Shown here: one piece after another, positions 25,685 through 33,753 of the stretch
Position numbering within the stretch: the stretch's first letter is position 1
How the letters are laid out: every line of letters begins with the position of its first letter
Assembly (NCBI RefSeq): GCF_003075095.1
Contig: NZ_QCZF01000002.1
Coordinates: 434,001-498,000, forward strand
Source: Blastococcus litoris
GTDB lineage: Bacteria > Actinomycetota > Actinomycetes > Mycobacteriales > Geodermatophilaceae
Length of the DNA stretch: 64,000 nucleotides
Reading direction: 5' to 3'
Program-made: the position numbers and the translations under genes
The notes under the pieces: model-generated
Seen by the model: only the letters and a program-made list of their open reading frames with translations
The model's database searches: none
Told to the model about the DNA's origin: nothing

Positions 25685-26458
25685 GTGCCTCGTGTCGCGA
25701 CGGGAGAGACGTCCCTGGCGCGCGCCGTCCGGATCCTCGAGTCGTTCACGCCCGACGAGCCCGAGCTCACCGTGACCGAGCTGGCCCGCCGGGCGGGGCT
25801 GCACCTCGCGACGGCCTCGCGCATCGTGGGCCAGCTCGTCGACCACGGCCTGCTCAGCCGGGGCCCGGACCGCGAGGTCCGCGTGGGCATCCGGATGTGG
25901 GAGCTGGCCTCGCGTGCCGCGCCCACCCGCTCGCTGCGCGACGCCGCGATGCCCTACCTCGAGGACCTGCACGCCGTGGTGGGCCACCACGCCCAGCTGG
26001 CGGTGCTGCACGGCGACGAGGTGATCTTCCTCGAGCGGCTGTCCGCGCGGGACGCCGTCGTCAACTACTCGCGGGTCGCCGGCCGGCTGCCGCTGCACAT
26101 CTCGTCGTCCGGCGTCGTCCTCATGGCCTACGGCCCGGCCGGGCTGCAGGAGCGGGTGCTCGCCCGGCCGCTCGAGAGCCGGACCCCGGCGACGATCACC
26201 GACCCGGCCCGGCTGCGGGCCCTGCTCGACCAGGTGCGGCGCACCGGGTACGCGCTGCTGCCCGGCCACGTGCACCCGGACGCCGCCGGCATCGCGGTGC
26301 CGGTCCGGGACGGCCTCGGGGAGGTGGTGGCCGCGCTGTCGGTGATCGTCCCGAACGACGCCGGCGCCGTGTCCGCGGTGCCGGCCCTGCTGGCCGCCGC
26401 CCGCGGGATCGGGCGTGCGCTGCGCGCGGCGGGGTCGGTCCCTACGCTGCCGGGATGA
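25685..26458 (+). CDS. IclR-family regulator, divergent from the P450 operon
   Basis: 257 residues from a GTG giving MPRVATGETSLARAVRILES. The winged helix includes LTVTELARRAGLHLATASRI and the effector domain includes HISSSGVVLMAYGPAGLQER and HPDAAGIAVPVRDGLGEVVA. The gap to the reductase gene is 79 bp and contains AGTGTG (25628-25633) and CACACT (25673-25678) as distant inverted arms. Likely regulator of the O-demethylase genes with p-anisate or 4-hydroxybenzoate as effector (inference). Its stop codon overlaps the start of a folate gene, tying P450 regulation to C1 metabolism. Confidence 0.88.
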   Translation: MPRVATGETSLARAVRILESFTPDEPELTVTELARRAGLHLATASRIVGQLVDHGLLSRGPDREVRVGIRMWELASRAAPTRSLRDAAMPYLEDLHAVVGHHAQLAVLHGDEVIFLERLSARDAVVNYSRVAGRLPLHISSSGVVLMAYGPAGLQERVLARPLESRTPATITDPARLRALLDQVRRTGYALLPGHVHPDAAGIAVPVRDGLGEVVAALSVIVPNDAGAVSAVPALLAAARGIGRALRAAGSVPTLPG

Positions 26459-27045
26459 CCTCCCCCGAGAACCCGGTCGTGGTCAAGGACGAGCTCCGCG
26501 AGGGGCTGCTGTTCCGCCGGCGGTCGCGCCCGGCCGCCGAGCGCGCCGCCGCGGCGGAGGCGGTGGCCGCCGCGCTGCTGGCGGGGTTGCGGGGTGCGGG
26601 CACGCTGGCCGCCTTCGTCCCCGACCCCTCCGAGCCCGGGGCCGGCACGTTGCCCGACGCCTACGCCGACCTGGGCGCGCGCGTCCTGCTGCCGGTCATC
26701 CCCGCGCAGGGGCGCATCCTCGACTGGGCGGTGCACGCCGGCGTGCTGGAGGAGGGCCGGTTCGGCCTGTCCCAGCCGGTCGGCCCACGGCTCGGTCCCA
26801 CCGCCATCGCCGAGGCCGACGCCGTCGTCGTCCCCGCGCTGGCCGTGGACCGTCACGGCATCCGGCTGGGCCGCGGCGGTGGCTACTACGACCGCGCGCT
26901 GGTGCACGCCCGGCCGGACGCCGTCCTCGTCACGGTGGTGTTCGACGACGAGCGGGTCGACGAGCTGCCGCGCGAGGCGCACGACCGCCCGGTGCGCGCG
27001 GTGGTGACGCCGTCGGGCGGCTGGCAGGAGCTCAGCGGCCGCTGA
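26455..27045 (+). CDS. 5-formyltetrahydrofolate cyclo-ligase
   Basis: 196 residues, the usual size, with the ATG overlapping the IclR stop. Family landmarks are the N-terminal ELREGLLFRRRSRPAAERAA, LLPVIPAQGRILDW and the signature LAVDRHGIRLGRGGGYYDRA (around residues 132-151), which binds ATP and folate. It converts 5-formyl-THF to 5,10-methenyl-THF at the cost of ATP, rescuing an inhibitory folate side product that accumulates when methenyl-THF flux is high. Its location inside the aromatic cluster fits heavy folate traffic from O-demethylation. The last 14 bp overlap the convergent hydrolase gene. Confidence 0.9.
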   Translation: MTSPENPVVVKDELREGLLFRRRSRPAAERAAAAEAVAAALLAGLRGAGTLAAFVPDPSEPGAGTLPDAYADLGARVLLPVIPAQGRILDWAVHAGVLEEGRFGLSQPVGPRLGPTAIAEADAVVVPALAVDRHGIRLGRGGGYYDRALVHARPDAVLVTVVFDDERVDELPREAHDRPVRAVVTPSGGWQELSGR

Positions 27046-27047
27046 GC
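27030..27047. repeat. 18-bp perfect palindrome shared by two convergent gene ends
   Basis: GCTCAGCGGCCGCTGAGC spans the last codons and stops of both the cyclo-ligase and the convergent hydrolase. Because of the symmetry, both proteins end in the same tetrapeptide, LSGR. It could serve as a short bidirectional hairpin in either transcript. Confidence 0.8.
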
Positions 27048-27898
27048 GCCTCCCGGACGGCCGCGGCGAACGCCTCGGGTTCCTCCAGCGGCACGAAGTG
27101 CCCGGAGTCCGGGAGGTGCGTCAGCGTCACGTCGGTGAAGAACTCGTCCAGCCGGTCGGACCACTCGACGGGGAAGAGCGGGTCGTGCGCCGGCCAGAGG
27201 GCGTGCGTCGGGACGGGAAGCCTCGCGTCCGGGGCCGGCGCCTGCTCGCCCAGCCCGCGGACCAGGATGCCCGGGCCCTGCCGGTACCAGCCGATCGACG
27301 CGGTGAAGGCCCCGGGCGCGGCGTAGGTCTCCGCCAGCCGGTCGAGGTCCTCGGCGGCCGGCGTGTACGCCGGGCCCGACCAGTGGGTCCAGAAGTGCTC
27401 GAGGTAGCTGCGCACCGCGTCCCGGTCGCCGTCGAGCAGCTGCTCGGCGAGGTCGAGGCGGTGGAAGTGCTGGTACCAGAACTCGCGGTGGACGTCGGGG
27501 CCGAGCAGCCGCTGCCCTGCGCCCGGCAGCGGCGGGGCCACCACCAGTGCACGCACGCGGCCGGGGGACTGCGCCGCGACGACCTGGGCGATGCGACTGC
27601 CGATGTCGTAGCCGGCCAGGACGACGTCCTCGAGGCCGAGCTCGTCGAGCAGCGCGGTGACGCTGCGCGCCTGGGCGGCGCCGGTGTACGCCTCGTCCGG
27701 ATCGACGAGGTGCTTGTCGGACTCCCCGAAACCGCGCAGGTCGGGGACGACGACGTCGGCGGCGCCGGCCAGCAGCGGCCCCACCAGGCGGTAGTCGGAG
27801 CGGCCGCCGGGCCAGCCGTGCAGGAGCACGACCGGCGGCCCGTCACCGGTCCGGTCGTAGGCGAGCGAGAAACCGTCGACGGGCGAGCTGCGAGGCAT
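27032..27898 (-). CDS. Alpha/beta hydrolase, epoxide hydrolase/haloalkane dehalogenase-like
   Basis: 288 residues from ATG (MPRSSPVDGFSLAYDRTGDG). Motifs are VVLLHGWPGGRSDYRLVGPL (oxyanion hole), VVPDLRGFGESDKH, the nucleophile elbow VLAGYDIGSRIAQVVAA with Asp in place of Ser, and SGHFVPLEEPEAFAAAV with the catalytic His. An Asp nucleophile with HGWPG is typical of epoxide hydrolases and fluoroacetate/haloalkane dehalogenases. The substrate is unknown. It is separated from the folate operon by a strong terminator, so is probably transcribed alone. Confidence 0.85.
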   Translation of the reverse strand: MPRSSPVDGFSLAYDRTGDGPPVVLLHGWPGGRSDYRLVGPLLAGAADVVVPDLRGFGESDKHLVDPDEAYTGAAQARSVTALLDELGLEDVVLAGYDIGSRIAQVVAAQSPGRVRALVVAPPLPGAGQRLLGPDVHREFWYQHFHRLDLAEQLLDGDRDAVRSYLEHFWTHWSGPAYTPAAEDLDRLAETYAAPGAFTASIGWYRQGPGILVRGLGEQAPAPDARLPVPTHALWPAHDPLFPVEWSDRLDEFFTDVTLTHLPDSGHFVPLEEPEAFAAAVREALSGR

Positions 27899-27933
27899 GG
27901 GGCACCCAGGGGTTCGAGGGACGGGGACGGACC

Positions 27934-27970
27934 GTCCGGGCCGGCGGGGGAGCACCCCGCCGGCCCGGAC
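27934..27970 (-). terminator. Strong terminator at the end of the one-carbon/folate operon
   Basis: A perfect 16-bp stem (27934-27949 with 27955-27970, arms beginning GTCCGGGCC) and a 5-nt loop lies 8 bp beyond the aldehyde dehydrogenase stop on the minus strand. Confidence 0.8.
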
Positions 27971-27977
27971 GAGGCGA

Positions 27978-29474
27978 TCAGTGCGCGGAGGCGGCGAGCG
28001 CGGCCGCGTCCAGGTGGGCGATCGAGCGGGTGTCCTGGAACGCGCGGATCCCCTCGATGCCCTGCTCGCGGCCCATGCCGGACTGCTTCATCCCGCCGAA
28101 CGGGGCCCGCAGGTCCAGGCGTGTGGCCCCGTGGTCGTTGACCCAGACGTAGCCGCACGCCAGCTGTGCGCCCAGCCGGGTGGCGGCCTCGGTGTCCGCC
28201 GTCCAGACCGAGCCGCACAGCCCGCCCCACGTGTCGTTCGCCTGCCGCACGGCGTCGGCGTCGTCGTCGTAGGGGAGAACCGGGATCACCGGGCCGAACT
28301 GCTCCTGCGTGACGACCCGGAGCGACGGGTCGGGGTCGACGACGATGGCCGGGCGCAGGAAGTTGCCCTGGGCGAACTCGCCCTCGGGCAGGTCCCCGAA
28401 CTCGAGCACGGTCGCGCCGGCGTCCTTGGCCTCCTCGATGATCTCGGAGACGAACGCCTTCTGGGCGCTCTGGTGCAGCGGGCCCATGGTCGTGCCCTCT
28501 GCCAGCCCGTGACCCAGGACGACCTTCTCCAACCGCGCCGAGAGCCCGGCCACGACCTCGTCCATGCGCGACCGGTGCGCGTAGATGCGCTTGGCCGCCA
28601 TGCAGATCTGGCCGGTGGTGTCGAAGATCCCGGCGAACAGGCGGTCGAGGTGCTCGTCGTCGAGGACGGCGTCCTCGCGGATGATCGCCGCGTCGTTGCC
28701 GCCCAGCTCCAGGGTGACCCGGGTGAGGTTGCGGGAGGCCATCTCCATCATCCGCTTGCCGCCGTTGACGCTGCCGGTGAAGCAGACCTTGGCGATGTCG
28801 GGGTTGTCGATCAGGCCGGCCATCTCGCTGTCCCGGCCGGTCACCACGTTGAGCACGCCCGGGGGCAGCTTCTCGGCGACCCGCTGCACCAGCCGGGTGG
28901 TGGCCAGCGGCGTCGTGGGCGGGGGCTTGACGATCGCGGTGTTGCCGGCCAGCAGCGCGTGCGGGAGGGCCGCGCCGAGGATCGCGATCGGCCAGTTGAA
29001 CGGCACGATGACCGTCACGACGCCGAGCGGCTGGTGGGCGACGGTCGTCTCGACGGGGATGCCCGGGGCCGGGGAGAGGACCTTGGTGGCGTCGACCTCC
29101 TCCGCGAGGGAGAGGGCCAGCTGCCACCGGATCTCGAACACCAGCGCGTCCACCCACGCCTCGTGGACGATCTTGCCGTTCTCCAGCGAGAGGATCCGGG
29201 CGTCCTCGTCGCGCTCGTCGGCGAGACCCTGGATCGCCGCGGCCATCTGCGCCGCGCGCTCGGTGGCCGGCAGCGCCGCCCACGCCGGGAACGCGGCCTT
29301 CGCCGCGGCGACGGCGTCGCTCACGTCCTGGGTCGACGCGGCCGCCGCGTGCCCCACGACGACACCCGGGCGCGCCGGGTCCACGACCTCGAGCGAGTCG
29401 TCGGTGGAGCGCACCTCCCCGCCGATGTAGAGCCCCGTCGTCACCGGAGCCGCCGTGTCCAACGTGCTCGTCAT
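27978..29474 (-). CDS. NAD(P)-dependent aldehyde dehydrogenase
   Basis: 498 residues. The ATG (MTSTLDTAAPVTTGLYIGGE) overlaps the folP stop by four bases. Cofactor site VIVPFNWPIAILGAALPHAL, Lys in AGNTAIVKPPPTTPL, the FTGSVNGGKRM loop, the general base Glu in RVTLELGGNDAA and the nucleophile Cys in TTGQICMAAKRIYA are all present, so it should be active. As the last gene of an operon otherwise devoted to folates, it may oxidise an aromatic aldehyde such as vanillin, syringaldehyde or 4-hydroxybenzaldehyde to the acid that enters the O-demethylation route. Formaldehyde or a C1 adduct is an alternative substrate. The assignment to an aromatic aldehyde is inference. Confidence 0.88.
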   Translation of the reverse strand: MTSTLDTAAPVTTGLYIGGEVRSTDDSLEVVDPARPGVVVGHAAAASTQDVSDAVAAAKAAFPAWAALPATERAAQMAAAIQGLADERDEDARILSLENGKIVHEAWVDALVFEIRWQLALSLAEEVDATKVLSPAPGIPVETTVAHQPLGVVTVIVPFNWPIAILGAALPHALLAGNTAIVKPPPTTPLATTRLVQRVAEKLPPGVLNVVTGRDSEMAGLIDNPDIAKVCFTGSVNGGKRMMEMASRNLTRVTLELGGNDAAIIREDAVLDDEHLDRLFAGIFDTTGQICMAAKRIYAHRSRMDEVVAGLSARLEKVVLGHGLAEGTTMGPLHQSAQKAFVSEIIEEAKDAGATVLEFGDLPEGEFAQGNFLRPAIVVDPDPSLRVVTQEQFGPVIPVLPYDDDADAVRQANDTWGGLCGSVWTADTEAATRLGAQLACGYVWVNDHGATRLDLRAPFGGMKQSGMGREQGIEGIRAFQDTRSIAHLDAAALAASAH

Positions 29475-30400
29475 GCGGATCGCCACCTCTCTGTGTGTCC
29501 TTCGCGGGTGGGGATGCGCAGGCTGGCATCCCCGTCCGGCGCCCTGGGCGCCGAAGTCTGCGGGCGGGGCACCGGTGCCCCCGCGCCGACGGCGGCCACG
29601 ACGCGCAGGGCGTCGGCGCTGCCGGTCACGTCGTGCACGCGCACTCCCCACGCGCCGGCGCGTGCGGCGAGGACCGACGTCGCCAGGGTCGCGCTGTCAC
29701 GTGCGGCGGGCGGCCGGGGCGCACCGCCCGGGCCGGCCAGCACGGCGCCGAGGAACCGCTTCCGGGAGGCGCCGACCAGGACCGGGAAGCCGAGGTCGAC
29801 GATCCGATCCAGGCCGGCCAGCAGGGCCAGGTCGTGCTCGGGCTGCTTCGCGAACCCGAGCCCCGGGTCGACGACGATGCGGTCGGCCGCCACGCCTGCG
29901 GTCAGCGCGGCGTCCACCCGCCGGCAGAGCTCCCGGCGCACGTCGGTCACGACGTCGTCGTACACGGCCCTGACGTCCATGTCGCGGCTCTCGCCCCGTC
30001 GGTGCATGAGCACCCAGGGCACACCGGCCGCGGCGACGAGCGGAGCCATGCCGGGATCGGCCGTCCCGCCGCTGACGTCGTTCACCATCACCGCACCCGC
30101 TGCGAGCGCGGCCCGTGCGACCACCGCCCTGGTGGTGTCGATGCTGACCGCGATCCCCAGCCGGGCCAGTTCCGCGACCACGGGCAGCACCCGCCGGCAC
30201 TCCTCCTCGGGGGCCACCCGGCCGGCACCGGGCCGCGTCGACTCCCCGCCGACGTCGACGTAGTCCGCGCCTGCGGCCGCCATCCCCGCGCCGTGCGCGA
30301 CGGCGGCCCCGAGGCCCTCGTGCAGACCGCCGTCGGAGAACGAGTCGGGGGTGACGTTGAGGATCCCCATCACGACGCAGCGGCCCGGCCGGCGGATCAC
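29471..30400 (-). CDS. folP: Dihydropteroate synthase
   Basis: 309 residues from a GTG overlapping the previous stop. All dihydropteroate synthase landmarks are present: VMGILNVTPDSFSDGG, YVDVGGESTRPGAG, MVNDVSGGTADPG, IVVDPGLGFAKQPEHDLALL and FPVLVGASRKRFLGAV, with the Lys and Arg that bind pterin pyrophosphate. It joins 4-aminobenzoate to dihydropterin pyrophosphate in folate synthesis and is the sulfonamide target. It is not beside folB/folK/folE here, so it may be a second copy dedicated to the aromatic cluster; whether another folP exists elsewhere cannot be seen. Translationally coupled to fchA above and to the aldehyde dehydrogenase below. Confidence 0.94.
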   Translation of the reverse strand: MIRRPGRCVVMGILNVTPDSFSDGGLHEGLGAAVAHGAGMAAAGADYVDVGGESTRPGAGRVAPEEECRRVLPVVAELARLGIAVSIDTTRAVVARAALAAGAVMVNDVSGGTADPGMAPLVAAAGVPWVLMHRRGESRDMDVRAVYDDVVTDVRRELCRRVDAALTAGVAADRIVVDPGLGFAKQPEHDLALLAGLDRIVDLGFPVLVGASRKRFLGAVLAGPGGAPRPPAARDSATLATSVLAARAGAWGVRVHDVTGSADALRVVAAVGAGAPVPRPQTSAPRAPDGDASLRIPTREGHTERWRSA

Positions 30401-31035
30401 GGGGCGGCCTCCGACCGCATCCTGGCGCGCACCCCGGCCTCGACGTCGTCGGCCCGGCGCGCCAGGTCCTCGACGGCCGCGACGGCCGACACCAGGCGGG
30501 CGCGCGCCTCCTCGTCCCGGATGCCGGGCAGGTTGGCCTCGACCGCCAGACGCGCCGTCGTGGCGGCCGCCCGGGCCGCGGCGGTCGCCGCGGCCACGTC
30601 GCTGACCAGGTTCGGGTTGGCCACCGGCAGCACCCGCGCCGCCAGCGACATCAGCTCGGCGGCCGCCTCCAGGACGGCCAGCGGCGGGCGGGTCGCGGCC
30701 AGCTGCACCTCGGAGAGGCGGCGGGACCGCGCCGCCTTCTCGTCGTCCGTTCCGCGGGGCAGCTTCATCGCCTCGGCCACCGCGGCGAACGCCGCCTCGT
30801 CATCGGCGGCCGACCGCAGGCACACGTCACGGAGCCCGTCCGCGGTCGCCACGATCTCGCCGACGACCTCCGCGTGCTCCTCGTCCCTGGTGAACCGGCC
30901 CACCATGGCGACCAGCGAGGCCGACAGCGCCGCCTCGACGGCGGCCGTGGCACCGGCGCCCGGCGCGGAGATGCGGGCGGCCAGCTGACCGAGGAAGTCG
31001 CCGATCGACTGGCCGTCGAGCTCGTCGCGGCTCAC
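30397..31035 (-). CDS. fchA: Methenyltetrahydrofolate cyclohydrolase (FchA / formimino-THF cyclodeaminase family)
   Basis: 212 residues from a GTG (VSRDELDGQSIGDFLGQLAA) overlapping the pabBC stop. All-helical FTCD-C family protein: RISAPGAGATAAVEAALSAS (the PxPGGGSxaA-like motif), SAADDEAAFAAVAEAMKLPR and VLPVANPNLVSDVAAATAAA. Family members hydrolyse 5,10-methenyl-THF to 10-formyl-THF or deaminate 5-formimino-THF. With folD and metF in the same operon, cyclohydrolase activity in the oxidation of O-demethylation-derived methylene-THF is the likelier role, partly redundant with FolD. Confidence 0.88.
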   Translation of the reverse strand: MSRDELDGQSIGDFLGQLAARISAPGAGATAAVEAALSASLVAMVGRFTRDEEHAEVVGEIVATADGLRDVCLRSAADDEAAFAAVAEAMKLPRGTDDEKAARSRRLSEVQLAATRPPLAVLEAAAELMSLAARVLPVANPNLVSDVAAATAAARAAATTARLAVEANLPGIRDEEARARLVSAVAAVEDLARRADDVEAGVRARMRSEAAP

Positions 31036-32861
31036 GGGCCACCCACCGGCGCGGGTGCGACCGCGGCCCGGGCCCGGTCGTGCCCGCGGAGGAGCCGTGC
31101 CCGCCGCCGGCCGCGCAGCGAGTTGAGCACCACCACCTCCTGGGCGCGGTACAGGTCGGCCACCGTGAGCACGCGCTCGTGCAGCCGGCCGCTCTCGAGC
31201 AGCCGCGCCCGCTCGACACCGGGCAGGCAGCCCGACGTCGTGGGCGGCGTCCACCACCGGCCCCCGATGCGCAGGGCCAGGTTCGCCGTGGTCGTCTCGG
31301 TCAGCTCGCCGTCCTGGTTCACAAGGATCACGTCGTCGGCCTCCGGGTGCCGGAGGGCTCGCGTCAGGTAGACCTCGCGGCGGGTGGTCTTGTGCTGCAG
31401 CCAGGGGCTCGCGGCGTCGACGGGGTCGTCGTCCACGGCGAGGCGGACCGGCCGGGCGACCACGGGCGGCATCGCCTGCAGGTCGACCTCGACCGCACCG
31501 GAACGGGACAGCAGGACCCGGACGCGGGCCGGCTCGGTCCGTCCGGCGACCGACCGCTCCAGGCGGGCCAGGACCTCCGCGCGGTCGCAGCGGAAGCCGG
31601 CCCAGTCGGCCGAGTCGGCCATCCGCGCGAGGTGCCGGTCGACGTGCCGCAGCCCCTCCCCGGGGACGAACGCCAGCGTCTCGAGGAGCCGGTGCTCGGC
31701 CGGGTCGTGCGCCAGCACCGCCGCCTTGGTGCGCAGCTCCGCGCGCTCGTGCGCCGCCTGGGACCCCCACGTGATGCCGCCGCCGGCCCCGTAGACGGCG
31801 CTCCCGGTGGCCCGGTGGACGACGGCGGTGCGGATGGCGACGTTGAAGCGGGCCCGGAACGGGGCGGTCGGGGGAGCGACCAGCCCGACGGCGCCGCAGT
31901 AGACGCCGCGGGGGGTCGGCTCCAGGTCGGCGATCAGCTGCATCGTGCGGCGCTTGGGGGCGCCGGTGACCGATCCGCAGGGGAACAGCGCGCGGAACAG
32001 GTCGAGCAGGCCGGTCCCCGGCCGAACGCGGGCGCTCACCTGCGACGTCATCTGCCACACGGTGGGGTACCGCTCGAGGGCGAACAGGTCGTCGACCGCC
32101 ACGCTGCCGACCTCGGCCACCCGGCCGAGGTCGTTGCGGAGCAGGTCGACGATCATGAGGTTCTCGGCCTGCTCCTTGGCGCTGGAGCGCAGGCGGCGGC
32201 TCTGCTCGCCGTCCTCGGTGGTCGTGCGGCCGCGCGCGGCGGTGCCCTTCATCGGCCGGGTCCGGACGACGTCGCCCGCCCACTCGAAGAACAGCTCGGG
32301 GCTGGCGCTGGCCACCACGTGGCGGCCGAGGTCGAGGTAGGCGTTGTACGCACCGCGCTGGGCCAGCGCCAGGCGCGCGTACAGCTCCTCGGGGTCCCCG
32401 GCCGCGGACGTGCGCAGCCGGTCGGTGAGGTTGCACTGGTAGGTCTCGCCGGCGGCGATGTGCTCGCGCACCCGGGCGACGGCACGGGCGTGCTCGTCGT
32501 CGCTCCAGTCGGCCGGCCACGGGGCCGGCGGCTCGCCGAGCCCCTCCGGAGCCGTCACCGGCTCGACCGCGGTGGGCTCGCCGCACAGGCCGAACCACAC
32601 CAGCGGCGGCCCGTCGGGCGAGGAGGGCCCGCCGGGCAGCAGCGGGTCCAGACCCGAGGCCGCCTCGTAGGCCACGTGGCCGAAGGCCCAGCTGCCGGCC
32701 TCCGTCGCGTCGTGGACGCGCTGCAGCACGTCCGCGACCTCGTCCGGCCGCACCGCCGTCAGGACCTCGCTCGGCGGGGGGCAGAGCAGTGCCGTCCCGG
32801 CACGGAGGTCGTCGAACCGAGCCCACGGCCGGGGCACCAGGCCCCCGCCGTCAGTCGCCAC
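31032..32861 (-). CDS. pabBC: Aminodeoxychorismate synthase component I fused to aminodeoxychorismate lyase (PabB-PabC)
   Basis: 609 residues. The N-terminal 350 residues are a PabB/TrpE-type chorismate-utilising domain (GETYQCNLTDRLRT; VVASASPELFFEWAG; RTRPMKGTAARGRT; NLMIVDLLRNDLGRVAEVGS; LFPCGSVTGAPKRRTMQLI; GAGGGITWGSQAAHERAE). The MKGT Lys marks a PabB-type enzyme. Residues about 395-600 are a PLP class IV aminotransferase-like PabC domain (DRHLARMADSADWAGFR; LQHKTTRREVYLTRALRHPE with the PLP Lys; NQDGELTETTTANLALRIGG; TTSGCLPGVERARLLESGRL). Together they make 4-aminobenzoate from chorismate, given an amidotransferase from elsewhere. It overlaps folD by 11 bp. Confidence 0.93.
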   Translation of the reverse strand: MATDGGGLVPRPWARFDDLRAGTALLCPPPSEVLTAVRPDEVADVLQRVHDATEAGSWAFGHVAYEAASGLDPLLPGGPSSPDGPPLVWFGLCGEPTAVEPVTAPEGLGEPPAPWPADWSDDEHARAVARVREHIAAGETYQCNLTDRLRTSAAGDPEELYARLALAQRGAYNAYLDLGRHVVASASPELFFEWAGDVVRTRPMKGTAARGRTTTEDGEQSRRLRSSAKEQAENLMIVDLLRNDLGRVAEVGSVAVDDLFALERYPTVWQMTSQVSARVRPGTGLLDLFRALFPCGSVTGAPKRRTMQLIADLEPTPRGVYCGAVGLVAPPTAPFRARFNVAIRTAVVHRATGSAVYGAGGGITWGSQAAHERAELRTKAAVLAHDPAEHRLLETLAFVPGEGLRHVDRHLARMADSADWAGFRCDRAEVLARLERSVAGRTEPARVRVLLSRSGAVEVDLQAMPPVVARPVRLAVDDDPVDAASPWLQHKTTRREVYLTRALRHPEADDVILVNQDGELTETTTANLALRIGGRWWTPPTTSGCLPGVERARLLESGRLHERVLTVADLYRAQEVVVLNSLRGRRRARLLRGHDRARAAVAPAPVGGP

Positions 32862-33711
32862 GGCCCTGCTGGGCCCTCGCCGCGGTGAGGGTGTTGGCCA
32901 GCAGCATCGCGATCGTCATCGGGCCGACACCGCCCGGTACGGGCGTGATCGCCCCCGCGACCTCGACGACGTCGTCGAACTCGACGTCGCCGCGCAGGCC
33001 GTTCTCCCCGCGGTGGATGCCGACGTCGATGACCGTCGCCCCGGGCTTCACGGCGTCCGCGCCGACGATGCCCGGGATCCCCGCCGCCACCACCAGCACG
33101 TCGGCGCGCCGGCACACCTCCGCGAGGTCGCGGGTGCGCGAGTGGCACACGGTCACCGTCGCGTTCTCGGCCAGGAGCAGCTGGGCCATCGGCTTGCCCA
33201 CGAGCACCGAGCGGCCGACGACGACCGCCTCGGCGCCCGGGAGCGGGACGTCGTACTCCTCGAGCAGCGTCATGACACCCGCCGGCGTGCACGGGCGCAG
33301 CCCGGGCCGGCCCTGCGCCAGCAGGCCGGCGTTGGCGGTGGTGAGCCCGTCGACGTCCTTCTCGGCGGGGATCCGGGCGACCAGCGCGTCGGAGTCCAGG
33401 TGCTTCGGCGTCGGCAGCTGCAGCAGGATCCCGGACACCGCCGGGTCGGCGGCCAGCTCGTCGATCAGCGCGGCCGCCGTCTCCTGGTCGACGTCCCCGG
33501 GCAGGTGCCGGTGGAGGTCCTGCATCCCCGCCTCGACGGACAGGCGCCGCTTGTTGCGGACGTAGACCTCCGACGCGGGGTCGTCGCCGACGAGCACGGT
33601 CGCCAGCCCCGGCGCGGTCCCGCCGGCCGAGACGAGCTCCTGCACGCCGCGGCCGACCTCCTCGCGCACGCGGCGGGCCACGGCGGTGCCGTCGATCAGG
33701 CGTGCGGTCAC
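32851..33711 (-). CDS. folD: Methylenetetrahydrofolate dehydrogenase/cyclohydrolase
   Basis: 286 residues, the standard FolD length, from a GTG. Motifs are VLVGDDPASEVYVRNKRRLS (with the YVxxK active-site Lys), GILLQLPTPKHLDSDALVAR, PAEKDVDGLTTANAGLLAQG, PCTPAGVMTLLEEY, AVVVGRSVLVGKPMAQLLLA and AITPVPGGVGPMTIAMLLAN. It oxidises 5,10-methylene-THF to methenyl-THF with NAD(P) and hydrolyses it to 10-formyl-THF. It sits directly after metF in the operon, so the two give the path from methyl-THF to formyl-THF. Probably a paralogue separate from the housekeeping copy. Confidence 0.96.
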   Translation of the reverse strand: MTARLIDGTAVARRVREEVGRGVQELVSAGGTAPGLATVLVGDDPASEVYVRNKRRLSVEAGMQDLHRHLPGDVDQETAAALIDELAADPAVSGILLQLPTPKHLDSDALVARIPAEKDVDGLTTANAGLLAQGRPGLRPCTPAGVMTLLEEYDVPLPGAEAVVVGRSVLVGKPMAQLLLAENATVTVCHSRTRDLAEVCRRADVLVVAAGIPGIVGADAVKPGATVIDVGIHRGENGLRGDVEFDDVVEVAGAITPVPGGVGPMTIAMLLANTLTAARAQQGRGD

Positions 33712-33753
33712 CGGGGACTCCAGGGGCGGCTCAGGATCTCGGGCAGGGTCGTG

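Noticed and set aside
23273-27045. Very long open frames on both strands over the P450/reductase/folate genes
   Set aside because: Composition-driven shadows. The recognisable P450, reductase, IclR and cyclo-ligase frames account for the coding content.
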